Part shown: positions 12,921-25,654 of the stretch, in pieces
Layout of the letters: every line of letters starts with the position of its first letter
Numbering within the stretch: the stretch's first letter is position 1
From: Colius striatus
Taxonomy: Eukaryota > Chordata > Aves > Coliiformes > Coliidae
NCBI RefSeq assembly: GCF_028858725.1
Contig: NC_084768.1
Span: 33,138,664 to 33,202,663 of the forward strand
Direction of reading: 5' to 3'
Length of the DNA: 64,000 nucleotides
Notes under the pieces: generated by a model
What the model saw: the letters and a program-made list of their open reading frames with translations, nothing else
Databases searched by the model: none
Told to the model about the DNA's origin: nothing
Made by a program: the position numbers and the translations under genes

Positions 12921-13080
12921 GGCCCTGATTCAACAGAGCACTTACATACAGACTTAAATAAATTGATTTAGGAAAGCATTCCTCTTTGTGTTTAATCTTG
13001 GGCAGACATTCAGCTTTGAAATCAATGGGACATATGAACAGCCCTGACCTTGGGGTCTAAATGGTTGCTGAATCAGTGCA
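12921..13080. mobile_element. Degenerate palindromic MITE-like element
   Basis: The left end reads ggccctgattcaacagagc and the right end, reverse-complemented, begins tgcactgattcagcaac. They share the core ctgattca(a/g)ca, forming imperfect terminal inverted repeats over about 160 bp. The interior includes 'aatcaatggga'. It resembles an ancient amniote MITE whose ends read roughly ccctgattcagcaaagcac, as I recall it from reptile and bird genomes. The family name is not certain and no clean target-site duplication is visible, consistent with great age. Confidence 0.5.
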
Positions 13081-16000
13081 TTGACAGGAACATACTGGAA
13101 AAGATAATATCCATGTCTAATCAGAATTATAGTCTCTACTTTCATGGGAAATTACCCACAGATAACACATTATTCTGCTCAAGAAATCCATTTTGTAGCA
13201 TTTATTAGAAAGCCTTAATTCACATTTTCTGTTTATGCCAAAGATACCAGATGAGCAGTGTCATTCCTTGATAGCGTATCTGTGATATTCTTTAAATGAA
13301 AAAATGAAAGTCAAGGTTTGTGCTGGCACAAAGGGCCATTCCTAATTATTTCCTGAGACTCTCTCAGTTGCCTGCCACATGGCAATCCTTGGGAGGATGG
13401 GCAGATGGAGGGCGAGGCAGAGAGGCTCTGAAATCCCACACACCGGAAGACAATTGCAGACGAAAGACCAGGTTCTGCAGTGTCTAACAATGAAACTCAC
13501 TCCTAAGAATAAAGCAATAATAATGTATAAAACAACAAAATGTATTCCAGTCTACAGGTGGAGTTTTGAGTTACCACATCTTTCTATTACACAAGAGCAG
13601 CAAAAGAGGTGGATGCTTCTGGTATCACCATGTGCAGGTTATACAAGAGCAATTACGGCCAAATCTATGACATTACAAGAAGCAGCTGGTGAAATATTTA
13701 ATGCTGTGTTGCACGAAATAAAAGAGCCTTTTTTCCATTCTTAAAATCTTTGGCACTCAAGTCTCATTCATTATATTACAGAGATAGCAAACAGGTGAGG
13801 GTAGAGCATGTCTGCATTCTGAAACAGTTGCTGCTTCTGCTAGGCATTTCCATATATGGTCATGAGCTGGAGCTAAATTTGCTTAATTTAAGATCACCTG
13901 CTCTCAATTAAATCAATTAGTGCCCAGCAGGAGCAAAAAGCTTATAGAGCTCAAGGTGAGCAGGAGCAGGTCCTTGCTGGATCAAAGCAATGTGAAGCAT
14001 GGCTTGAAGGAATGCTGAATCTGTGCTACGACGTTGGGACCTCCTTAACTGATTGGAGCTTTTTAGTTTCTGCTGAAGCCTTGGAGGCCTTAATTATAGA
14101 GGTGAGTTTTGCAACTGATTTAAGGAGCCTGGGATCTCATTTTTTTCAGCTTTCATTATAATTTTACTATAGGTGAATAAGTGTACTTTTATTGTAAGTA
14201 TGCTTGTAATTTATACTTTTACTATACTTTTGACCACAATATAGTAATGATTTGTTCTATGGTATGTGTAATGTGAAGATCATGTAAAAGAAATGTGTTA
14301 TACACTGCTGTATTTTGGGGGGAACTAGAAGGAAGCTACCTGCTTTGTTTTGCATCAGAGTCTGTGTGTGTCTATGCCTATTTGTCACAGTTATTCTGAT
14401 TTTTAGCTTAGGAAGATTATTATTTGTACCTTAAAGTCCTTTTGAGTTTGCCTTTTGGCTTTATTTTCTGGTTCTCTCTGCCTATACTGGGCCAAATTCT
14501 AAATTAGCATTGCTTTACCCTGCCTTTGCTGGGGAGTTTCAACTGCCTAATGGGGACACAACATCCTACCTGCTTCAGCTTTCTTTATTCTCCTCTTGTT
14601 AAAGTAAAATACCAGCTCATTCTTTTCTGAACCTATGATAGTAAGAAAACATCCTAAGGCATCTGATCACAAGGAAAAAGATTCCTACAGATGCTTAAAT
14701 TCATGTGTTTTTAACAACAATTTAGCACATCTTGTAGTTCTCCATGGAGCAAAAGAAGTTCATTGTATGTTACACCACATGAACTTCACCCTCTGATGCA
14801 GCACTCAAGTCACTATGAGGTGGAATGCAGCATAGAGTAAGCTCGTATGGGAGGAATACTTATTGATGTTCATCCACAGAGATGGAGAAAGAAAAAAATA
14901 CCTCCCTCTACCGGTATATTTCCTTTTTTTTGATATTTACTTGGAAGCTGTAAAGCTACCTAAGATGAATGGGGTGGAAGGGACCACCATGCATCCTACG
15001 CTGCTGTTTGATTTCATTGCATCCAAAGCATCTTTATCAGAAGGATATTTAGTTAGGATTGGTTTTATTTTCTTTTACAATGCTCTGGCTTTCCTCCAAG
15101 CAGAAGGATATTTCCATAATTCCAACTCATAACAGATGTAGACCATCCCCTAAGACTCAGGATCCATCAGGCAGAAGGTGACTGTTCTCTTTGACATCTT
15201 CAGATTTACTGTGGTTTAAAAGTCTGTTTTGTGTCCTGTGGACTGATTTATTTACTAAAATTAATGCTACAAAAGCAGCTTGAAGATGAACAAAACTGGT
15301 TTGAGTTTATACTCAAATGGAAACTGTTCATCACAGAGGAATAAGAAAAAAGAGGCTCCTGATGCTGTGACAGAGTTAAAAGCAAGAGCTCTACATGACA
15401 AAAAATGAGAAGAGAGGCTACAAAACAGGTGGCAGGATGGAGACAAGGGTGGCATGTAACAAGTGGAAACACGTGTTAAGGGAGGAAGCTTAGACCAAAG
15501 AAGCTTGTGCAGCCCCAGGGATATGCTTGTGGCAAAAGCTCTGAGTAACTTTCAGAGAGAGTAAAAACAGAATGAAAAGAGGAAGAGGAGGTGCCACAGC
15601 CTATAGCAAAGAGTTAGAAGAAAGGTGAGAAGGAAAACATGATGTTATTTACACGTTCCCCCCCACTTCTTTCTTTGTAAAACATCCTATGGCTCTGTTA
15701 GTGGGGAGGTAAGAACAGCACAAGTGGATGGAACAGCGTAATGTTGCTGATGTGTTCTGTGACTAAACAGTTTGGTTTAGGATATCAGTGTTCAGAACGT
15801 GAGGTACAGTCCACTTTACAAAACCATGAACAAGCCATCCCCAAAAACCTAGCACAGAGTACATATTGACAGTAGGAGTGGCATCTGGATTGCAGAAACT
15901 TCAGAGGCTCAATTACTCAAGAATTGAGCTGTTACAATGTTAAACCTTGTCTGAAATAGACTCGTATTTTGAGTACTTCACTCTGTGTTTGGTATCACTA

Positions 16001-19000
16001 TCACCTTTTGTGGGAGACATGCAACTCCTTGATGCTTAGATATGTTGAACTTCAGATACACATTGGGATGAGGCAAGAGGTGGAACTGCCTTGAGCTCCA
16101 TGTCAGGTGCCATTAAGGACTGTCATGCTTTAAGCCCAGCTGCCAGCAAAGCCCCATGCAGTCCCTTGCTCACCAACTCCACACTCCCGCCTTCTATAAG
16201 ATGGTGGAAACCCTATAACACAGCTTACCAAAGCTGACAGATCTATACAGAGCTTACAGCAGTTGTTATCCCGAATGTATTATTCCTATCCCCAAAAACT
16301 TTGAGGTTCCATTTAGATATTTCTAGCCTACTAGCCCCTCCTTCATTGTGTTCTGTGGAAGTAGTATGAGATGGAGGTACATAATTAGGAAAAAAGAGTG
16401 TTCCTGAAGGAAGCAAAGCCAGCTATATCTGTCTCTGCCACACTGCACCTTCCAAAATCATCCTGCTGATACCAAGGCTTGTCCCTCGCAAGATCACAAC
16501 CTACATCTGTAGTGAGTGGTATTTGCTCAGTGCCACATTACTCCAGCAGTGCAAAATCAGATCCAAGGAAAATTGTGTTACCATGGCTTTAATGGGGGTG
16601 GGGGGAGCTCATCATCTTTAAATGGCTGGTATGTACTTGCAAAGCAGATAACCCAAAACCAGAGCTGACAGTTTAAGTATATGATGGGAGAATAACAAAC
16701 AAGCGTAACAAACAGATGGGCCAGCCAGTCTGTTACAACGTGGTTCAACTGCAGGTCTGGCTGTGTGTGGGGGAGCTCCTTAGTCAATCTTAATTGTCAT
16801 AGCTCCATTGGCTTTGGTATTTACAATAGCTTTATTTATATGGTGATTAATTTCTTCTGTGGCTGAGAAAAAGAATAAAAAATAAAAAGGCCTTTGAAAC
16901 TCTGATATTCTGTTCCTTTCAGGCTCAGAGTAAATCCAGCCAGGGCTATAGGTTCTCTCTGCAATAAGTGTGAGATGACAAGTATGCATATATGTATGAT
17001 CTCATTGTCAGTATTTGACAAGCTTTAAAAAAAAATGTTTTGGCTATAGAAGCTATTGATGTAGGTGTTATGAGGCATGTGGGAAGGATCCTTCAAGCTT
17101 TTGGAATGTTTGAAGCAGGAATTTGCTGTGTGGGCTAAAAAGACTCTATCTGTGCCCCTCTCTCCTTCCACGAGTCCCAGCCAGGTGGAGATTACACTTT
17201 CCCAGCTGGCTGTTGTGGCTGTAGTCCATCTAACTGCAGGCATTCTGCGGGAAGGTGGAATGCAGCTTAGCCAAAAGTTGCCATAGCAATAGACTCTTAT
17301 GCAGTTTAAGTTGGGGATCTGGAGGTGCTGCAATGGAAATACAAAGTGATAATTGGTACGAATTTGGGGAAAGAGCCCTACTGGACACGATCTTGAAAGC
17401 AAACAACCAAAACCACCAGCAAGGAAACACAAACCCTTTTAGATCCCTTGTTTCTGTAAGTGGAGAGCTCCATGAACACCATGATCTGCTTGTTCTGCAT
17501 ATCTACCCTTGCATGAGGTAAACAGTACTGAGCTGTACTTTTGTCAGGCCTACATTTCATGAAAGCTGTTGTTTCCTTGTATGAGACTGAAATATATTGG
17601 GGGAAAAAACCCCAAAAACCCAAAGCCCAACAAACCCAAAGATGTAAAGTGAGAGATGAGCAGGGAAGCGATGGCACTGTGTATGCAAGGCATTTGTCTA
17701 GAGGAGCTGTCATAAGGTTGACTGGTATTCTGAGGCTAATGCTAGGGAAAGAGGAAGAGAAAGGTAGGAGAAATAGTTTTGGAGGAAACAAAAATAAAAG
17801 CAAGAATTACCTTGTTGAATCCGATTAAAATCCATGAATTTAGGCAGGAGACTGGACAATGCAATCGGGTTTGACTGGGTGCAAGGGGGTTTTGGTGTAT
17901 GTTCCCTAGCAGTGGTCATTTTCAGTGGAAATAAGATGTCCTGCATGGATGGATAATGCTCCTGGTAAAGGGTTAATTTCCAGAGAGGAACTGGTTTAGC
18001 TCAGATTTTTTTTTTTAATGTATCAGATTTACTGTGCTTGATTTGATGCAGTGATCTAATATGACCTTGATTAAATTAGAGAGGAAAAGATGATGCAGAC
18101 TGTTTGTCCTATTGACAGTTGCCACCTGAGGCTAGGGTGGCAGTGAATTAAAGTCTTGCCCATGTTTTGCAGGAACCTTGGGCAGGAATTAATATCTCCT
18201 ATTCATTTCAACCTTGCCAAGAAGGCAGTAACTGTTGCTGATTGTAAAGTTAGCTATTTCTGAAGTGAAATAGGCTTCAGGAATTTGCTCAAAACAGTCC
18301 AAGACAGCCTAGTCATCAGCCTAGTAGTGTAGCAAGGACATAGGGATGTACCACAAGTTGTTTATGTGCATCCATTCTCCAGTCAACAACTGAGGCTGTG
18401 GACGCTTTTTCCATCATCTCGTGTGAGCAGTTGGGAGCTAGAGATACATTTGAGACTTGTAATAGGAAACTGACTTTCTTCTATGCAGTGTACAAGTCCT
18501 GGGTAAAAGCTCTGTAGTAAGGTAGGGAAGAGAAATTATCTTGAACTGTCCCATGGAGAACACAGTCAAGCTTTTGTTCTTTTTGCCATACCTGCTCAAA
18601 GCTACAGGTCAAAAGATGTGCTGGGCAGTGCTTTAGGTGTTCCTGCTTCATTTCCAGTCCAAACACTATATCACTTACAGCAATTATTCATGCAATGCAA
18701 AGCTCCACAGAACAGGCTGTTTTTTTTCTCCAGGAGTATTTGTTTGTCTTAAAATAGTCAAGTTAGTTGCCTGTGTCTGTTAGTGTTGATGCCTGTTGAA
18801 TACTATTAGACAATCCAAGTTATAACTGGGGTCTGATACACTGAGCACTGTAAAGACTGGGAGAAGTCAGGAGCCTCTGTTAGAAAATGATGTTCAACTC
18901 TCATCCTTTTAGCTTTATTTAAATCTCACAATAGGAGCAATACATTTCATCATGTATGGCCACAACTACTGAAGTTACAGGCCAGCCTAAATGAAGCACT

Positions 19001-21092
19001 TGCAAGTAAGCACAGCTCTCTGAAGGAAGCAACCCACAGGCATGCAGAGTTGGGTTAAGCCCCCAGAGTCTCCTGTTCAGTGTTTACATAAAGCACTGGT
19101 GGAAGGGAAGCACTACAGTGTTTTGATGCCAATCAGAATATAGTTAAGCAAAAGGGGAAAAAAAAGGTTAATTTTTGTGTGCTGCAGTAACTAAATGGGA
19201 AGATGCTTGCTAACACAACTGATGTGTGCTCTTGCACAGCTACACAACTAATGGCACTTGGAGACTGACATTCCTAAGCAAGCAAGTAGCCCACTGGGGA
19301 TGTCACATGTTCTATGTGTGCTAGGGAGAAGAAAAGCCTTTGCATTACAAAATCAGACAAGGTAGTGCTTTATTCTTGTTTTGCCTTTACTGTTAAAACT
19401 AAAATGTCTCTGATAAACCTGCCTACCAAGCTGACTCGTGATGAGGCTGGCACATAGTATCTATCAGTTGTTTTCTTTTGTAGTGCACCCCTTGGTACTT
19501 TGAGAATAGATTCTGCAATGGCTGTCAGATCTTTTTGTTTGGCCCAAGGGCATAGCTGAAGGTGTTTAACCTAGCTATGTGCTAACCTAGCCTGAGACTG
19601 CTGCTGCTGCCCATTGCATGTTATCAAGCGTGAGTGGGATGGATTTATTGCAGGGACAAAGGACTAGTTGCAGTTACTTAGGGACATTGCGTTACCATCG
19701 GTTATTCTGTTTCTTTTAGGACAACACTAGCCTGTTTGCTTGTCTTTGAACTGCTAAGTAAGAACAAACCAAACACACCAGGAGTTTATTTCTTTCAAGG
19801 ATGTTAATCTAGTGCCAGTCTTTACAAAACAGTCACTTAAAAAAGCAAACAATAGCCCTTCTGTTTGTGGAATGTTTGTTTTGTGAAGCATTTGAAAGGC
19901 TATCAAAGCTGTAACCAGTTAGAGACCAACAGTAAATACTAGTAGCATTTTGTAAACAATCCAGGAGGCCAGTTTGTACCTTGTCAGTATCTCTGGAAAG
20001 CAGCAAAACTACAGCATCCCTGCAGAAATATTTAAAACGATTGCCTGCTGATGTTCCTGCTGCTGTTGGAAGGGTGAATTCATACCAATAGCTCAGTGAA
20101 TATACTTGTGTTATCTGTCTGTTTTAGAGGCTGATCTTCCTCTTATCTCACTGCATGCTTCTCTTTGAAACTGCAGGCATGGAAGCAGATAATTTTGCAT
20201 GGCCATAAACTTGAGAGTAAGTCACAGTCTCTAACATTTACCTGAATGGAGAAATACTTGCTGCTGCTAGGAGTTAGGTATGCAGTAAATCCATTCCCTA
20301 ACAGCCTGACTTCTTGGAGACTTGGAAACATTCTCTGCATGGGAGAGGGTGGGCTGGAAGGCAAGCTTGCTCTGACATCAGACAGTTGACATCTACAGGA
20401 ATGGGGTGAATTTGGTAGCCTTTTGTCCCACCTCACTGCTGCACAATGAAATGGTTCCAATCCAGGTTGCATTCCAAAGTCAGACCTCACCTTTGTCAGA
20501 AGCTTGTTGCCACAGGGAGTGTAGGAGGTACAATGAATGCAGCGTATGGGGCCCCAGCACAAGTGATCACAGCCTTCAAATCAGAACCTATTTTTCATTT
20601 TTCTCATTCCAGAGGTATGTATGTCTGGAAAGGAGCACCCTTTGCTTCTAACACTCAGGGCTGAAAGAAATGAATGTGAGACCTCTTCCACCACCACAGC
20701 CATGAGATGTCTTGCAGGTAATGGAGTGGCTCCTCATTATCTCTAAAATTAAGTCCAACATACTCTTCCCATAAGGTACTTTCACCTCGCTTTTCCCCAG
20801 ATTGATTGCTCTAAAATCCCATCTTCATCCAAGACGAGTCTTCCTTGGATAAAGGCAGTTGCATGTGTTAAATGTGTACACTTTTTAGCATTTAAGCACT
20901 CAGTTTTCCTGGCTATTTTACCTATCTAAGGTCCAGGAACAGGAGAACTACATTAAGAAACTGAAAATAATTTGAGGTGCATACAGAAAAATGACTGTCA
21001 GGCCAATGCAAACCCAGGAGATCAGTTTAGCAGCTCTCAAGCTTTGTAATAAATATAGGATTTGTCTACAGATGTCATCACTGGAGACTGGA

Positions 21093-21109
21093 GGGGGGGT
21101 GAGGGGGGG
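21093..21109 (+). other. G-rich run with G-quadruplex potential
   Basis: Two 7-G runs (21093-21099 and 21103-21109) are separated by TGA. Each can be split as GGG-G-GGG, satisfying the four-G3-tract pattern. It is intergenic. No function is implied by sequence alone. Confidence 0.6.
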
Positions 21110-22147
21110 AGGAAAGCCAGATTTTTCCATCCCTAAAATATCCTAAAGAAACATTTGGTGGCATTTAAATAGGAAAACATTATGCTATGCCAGAAACAAG
21201 TTTTACTTTTTAATATTTCTTTGAATTGCATGATAGTTGTTATCAAAAGATGTTTGTGGTGTGAAAATATGTGGGTTCTTCTTGCTTAATTTTTTTCCCC
21301 GAGATGATCATGTTGAAACTTGTGGTCCTTGCTACATCTAAAAAATTAGAAAGCAGTTTAGGAGACAAGCTTTTGTTTACACTGACACAGATGGCTGGAA
21401 TAAATTAGTGGACTCACTAAAGAACAGTTCATTTTAGTTTAAAATGCACTTGGATACTTATCAAAGCTCACATGGTGGCCATTTTATGTTATTTATTCAT
21501 TTGTGCTTAACAATTCCTAGCCCAAAGGCTATGTCTGAGTAATGGTCAGAGCTTCCTTCCAGCAGAATGAATAATTGTGTACCTCACAGTTAAAGCACCT
21601 TTATAGGCCTGTACTTGGGACATGCTCTGGCTATTCTGTGTAGCTGTTCTTTCCAAACAGCTCTGCAAGTCCAACTGTAACCAAGCAGGTAAGGTAAACT
21701 TCTTCACTAATATGAATGTTTTATATTGAGCCTTTTCCCTAAACTGGTGAAGGAATGCATCAAGTTGTAACTATGTACTTCAACATTGCTGCTGCCATTT
21801 GGGAGGGGTAATAACAACAAGGCTTCCCAAATTAACTCTTGAATTTCCCCCGGCATTGGATTAGGATGAGCAAGGACAAAGGGTGGCACAGTTATTCTTA
21901 GGCTCTTGTGGACCTTTCAGAAGCAGTACAGTAAAACCTCTCCCTCTCACACTTCAGCTTCTTCATGTGTGTGCACTTATGTCCCTGACTCCAGTACAGT
22001 GGAGACATGCAACATGGAATGTCTTCAGAGCTGATGCACCTGGCACTGGAATCAGTGAGCCTACTTCTTTCAGCTGTATCATAACAGTGATTTCTCTTGT
22101 CCTGAGAAAGTCAACACCGCTACTACTGTGATTGCTAGCACGAGGGC

Positions 22148-22177
22148 AGAAGCAGCAAATATAGAAGCAGCAAATAT
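22148..22177. repeat. Perfect 15-bp tandem duplication
   Basis: The unit agaagcagcaaatat occurs twice back to back. It is a small local slippage-type duplication in intergenic DNA with no associated gene. Confidence 0.9.
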
Positions 22178-25100
22178 ATGAAATGCAAGGCTGTGTGCTG
22201 TCATAGTGAGGCAGTAGAAGAGCAACCTCTCTTCACTTCAGGCTTTCCTGAGTCCCATGAATTTGACTGATGAACTTGCTTAAGTGCAATGAGCAATCTG
22301 GATTGCTAAATCAAGCATTCAAGTAAGCGTTGGGAGATGCTGGCTGTGAGACTGACTTCATCACTCTTCGTCATACACAATGAGTGAAGAAATTGGTCCT
22401 GGAATAAAAGTAGTGCATGGTTAAAGACTGCTCACCAGGTCCAGATTACAGCTGCACAGCAAATCAAAGCCTGGAATGTTCCATCTTTCTGGGACTGGAA
22501 CTGATGTGAATCAGGGGCTGTTTTAAGGAAAGACTGGGGAGTTTCTTGTATCTGTCAGCACACCGAGACCTCTAGGCTCCTCAATACATCACTGCCAGAG
22601 TTTGAACACAGAGCTGTCAGAGTTTGGAGTTTACCCTTTAAACTCACAGATTAACCACTGCAATGGCTGGAGGAGGAATCTTTTGGTTTAGATTGCATGT
22701 TGTGTTCCTGGAACCATTTGAAGGCTGTGGCCTTGCTCTCTGCCCCCTGCCTTGCCCTCCTCTGTCCTGCCAGCAAGGCAGCAATTCCCAGCACAGGGCT
22801 GCTGCTGCTGTGGTGGCACTGAGTGCCTGGAGGCTTTCTAGGAGAGTTCACATGTCATTATTTTTTTTTTGGCATGTGAGCAAATTTTACCTGAAGAGCA
22901 CAAGGAACAAAAGGTTAATGGCAATTTTCAAAAGCCTGTAACTCAACCAAGCCTCAGCAACGTTTCATGCCAGCAGTGAAAGTTAGGTCTTTAGCATCAC
23001 TGCTCTGCTTCTTTCAAAACCCCTCTAGGGGGAAGGGGGAAAGAAAAATAAAATCAGAAGCTTAGCAGTTTTTCAGGAAAAAAGCCCAAACTATATTTAG
23101 GCTGCCTAACACTTCTCTGATTAATTTTTTTAACTTCTGCTTTAGAAAAGTGGGAACACTTGTATTCTGATGAAGGTTGTGCATGGCTCGCTATTTCTGC
23201 TTGCTTTCTGCCTGAAACAAAGTTCAGCTGTACAGATGACCAGTGCTGATAAGGGCACAGCAGAAGGGTGATCCATGGAAGGCCAGCCCTCCTGAACTGC
23301 TGCGGGGAGCTGGCGACTGCAGCAGGCTGAGGTAGACTGGCTGGCTGCCATGGCTTATAGACAGCAAATTGGTCCCCAGCAGAAATGTGTGGGAGGAGAA
23401 ATAAGAAGAGCCTCCTTCTAGCAGGAAGTACAAATTGTGAAATAAGGCAGTGAGGTCTCTGAATCCCTTTCTCTGAGTTGTGTGTATTGTCAGAGTAAGC
23501 CCTGCTTCATTTAGAGGGGGGAAAAAAACCCTACTTCTATGAAATTTAAATGGTGTTACTATTTACTGGTTCCACAGGGCAAAAATCCAACAGGTGTCAG
23601 GTTCATTTGGCTTGGTAGATAACATTGGGGTAGCCAAGGATTTATAACCAACCTGCAGAGCAAAGGTGGAGGTTCCTTAAAAGGGTGTTATCTGTAACAG
23701 CTGAAAAGCTGTCAGGACAGAATGAAACAGTCTAGTTTGAGAGAGTCTAGAATGAGACAGTCTAGTGGCTGCTGCTGGTCCCTCCTAATGTAACTGCTCC
23801 TTTAGAACAAATGGATACAGACTGTAGGTGGCTGGACATAAAGCAGTTTATTTCGTATACATGGGAATATTCCTGGTGAAAATGGCTTGTTGGCCTATTG
23901 CACTTGTAGAGTCAATATACTGTTGTAGGTTAGGAGCAACCACAACTAGAAAACTCCCCAGCTGGTGCCAGAGAGCATCGAGCTGCTCAGCAATGTCAGT
24001 ATTAGTGAAATAATCCAAAGACTCCTGGATTCGTTAGAGATAAGTACTAGCAGTGCAGGGGACCTTGCTTCTGATTTTCCTGCCAACACTTTAACTGCTT
24101 TGCATGGGTGATTGTAATCAGCAAGAATTGTTATGTGATAGTGCTGAAGCAGAGGCTTGAGAAAACACAGCTCTCACTTGAGACACAAAAGGGCCCTGAC
24201 CTTATTTCTCAACATCTTAGAAGGGAAACAAAATCTCAACTGGGCATCTCAAAAGTGCTCATTTACAGGGATGGAAAGAAATAAAATAATTACAAGGCAA
24301 AGAAAAAAATCTCCATGCCATTCTGAGAGAGGCATTCTCTCTGGAGACATGAAAGGAAAAGGCAAACCTATTCTCTATGGTACCCAAAGGGTCATCAGTG
24401 TCCAGAAGCTACTTACACTTTTTCCAGGCTTTTTATAAAGCAAATAAGAATGGAGAGCCCTTTAAAAATCCTTTTAATGCTGTAATAAAGAAAGGAGAAT
24501 GAAAGCTAACTGGATAAAATGAGTGCTGTAAAGAGCATCTTGAAGACCAGATCTGGGATTCTCTTTTGAGAAAAACACGAACCCAAGAAGCTGCCTGGCA
24601 TGCAAACAGGAAAATCAAAGACTGGTCATAATTAAAGCTGTCCTGTTCCTGAGAAACAAGGAGAAAAGCTGACATATTTGGGGGGGATCATAGGTGTGGC
24701 TACTTGAGAGTGTTGTCTGGAAATCAACGGTATGTTGTTTGAGGTATTTTATTTTTCAAACAGGACAATCGCTTTCTGTGGGTATTTTTAAGGTAGCAGG
24801 GATGTGTGTGGGACTATTCATTTCAGTGATAACTGCTGTGTTTGTGGTATTAAGCAGTTGCAACGTTTGGGAGGAAAGGAGAAAGCAGAGATGCTGCATG
24901 ATATAGCCCGCTTGGCTTTGCGGCACTCTGTGGCAAGAGGGGTTCTGCCAGCTAGGTTCTGCTCAGGGCATGCAGCAGGGACTGAAGGCTCCTTGTCCCT
25001 TGTGAGAGTGGGGTACAGGTCCAGAGGCCGCCCAGCACAGGGGTGCAGGGAGGGCTGTGTAGCCCTGCGGTGGAGGGTCCTTGCTCTTTGCCGCTGGGCA

Positions 25101-25476
25101 GGAGAGGGCCGTATCCCTGCTGCTGGCCACAGGCTGACACGCGGGCTTCGCTGGGGGGATTTCTAGGAAGTGGAGAAACGACCCCTCTGAGCTGTAGCCG
25201 TGTCCCCGGCGCATCCCCGTGGGCCGGCAGGAGGCCCCGGTGTGCACGAGGCTAGCGGTGGGAAGGATGCTGCGGCACATCCCGGAGGTCAGCCCGGGCC
25301 CCGGGACGCCCGTCCCCGAGGCAGCGGCGGTGCAAGGTGTGAGGCCGGCGGCGCGGGGCAGCGCCGTGTCCCTCCCGCGGCGGCTTTGCCACGAGCCGCG
25401 TCCTGCGGCGGCGGCGGCCGCGCCTCGCCCCGCACCCGGGGCCGCTGCCGCCCTGACCCGCGCGGCCGTGCCCGGC

Positions 25477-25483
25477 GGGGCGG
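25477..25483 (+). promoter_or_regulatory. GC box (Sp1-type)
   Basis: GGGGCGG inside the CpG island, 139 bp upstream of the DPYD start codon. The match is seen directly. Binding by Sp/KLF factors is the usual expectation for this motif, not demonstrated. Confidence 0.55.
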
Positions 25484-25500
25484 CCCCGGCGTGGGGGGCG

Positions 25501-25507
25501 CCCGCCC
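25501..25507 (-). promoter_or_regulatory. GC box-like motif, reverse orientation
   Basis: CCCGCCC on the + strand (GGGCGGG on the minus strand), 115 bp upstream of the DPYD start codon. With the motif at 25477 it forms a pair typical of a TATA-less promoter. Confidence 0.5.
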
Positions 25508-25615
25508 ACTGGGGCGTTGCTGTCCGGGCGGGCGGCTCCGCCTCCTCCCGCGCCGCGCTCCGCTCCACTCCGCGGCTGCGGGGCGCCGGGGGAAGGCGGT
25601 GGCGGAGCGGACAGC

Positions 25616-25654
25616 ATGGCTCGCGTGCTGAGCCGGGACCCGCCGGACATTGAG
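25616..25654 (+). CDS. DPYD: DPYD coding exon 1, N-terminus of dihydropyrimidine dehydrogenase
   Basis: Thirteen codons, MARVLSRDPPDIE, ending at a GT donor (GAG|gtaccc) in phase 0. The remembered human start is MAPVLSKDSADIE, so 9 of 13 residues match, and human coding exon 1 is also 39 nt. The enzyme is the cytosolic, NADPH-dependent, rate-limiting step of uracil and thymine breakdown, a homodimer with FAD, FMN and 4Fe-4S clusters. This exon encodes only the extreme N-terminus, before the iron-sulfur domain. The start ATG has a strong context (A at -3, G at +4). The frame stays open at least 33 codons upstream without an ATG, so this ATG is chosen by homology and context. The donor is not a perfect consensus. 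Identification depends on exon 2, which joins in frame. Confidence 0.9.

Larger units (their letters stand above)
13081..25189. other. Upstream intergenic DNA, no supported gene
   Basis: Twelve kilobases of unique-looking DNA immediately upstream of the DPYD CpG island. The largest open frames are around 120-140 codons (for example 13.38-13.74 kb + and 17.38-17.80 kb -), with no recognisable domains. Minor structures are a G-rich run at 21.09 kb and a 15-bp tandem duplication at 22.15 kb. A weak CR1-like string near 14.97 kb was not convincing. The mammalian upstream neighbour MIR137 was looked for by its mature sequence and not seen. Confidence 0.55.

Noticed and set aside
14965..15000. Possible reverse CR1 tail (aatggggtggaagggacc)
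   Set aside because: Only one short block matches, with no continuation on either side.
1..25189. MIR137, expected upstream of DPYD by mammalian synteny
   Set aside because: The mature miR-137 sequence (ttattgcttaagaatacgcg) was not found by eye. It probably lies further upstream, outside the window.
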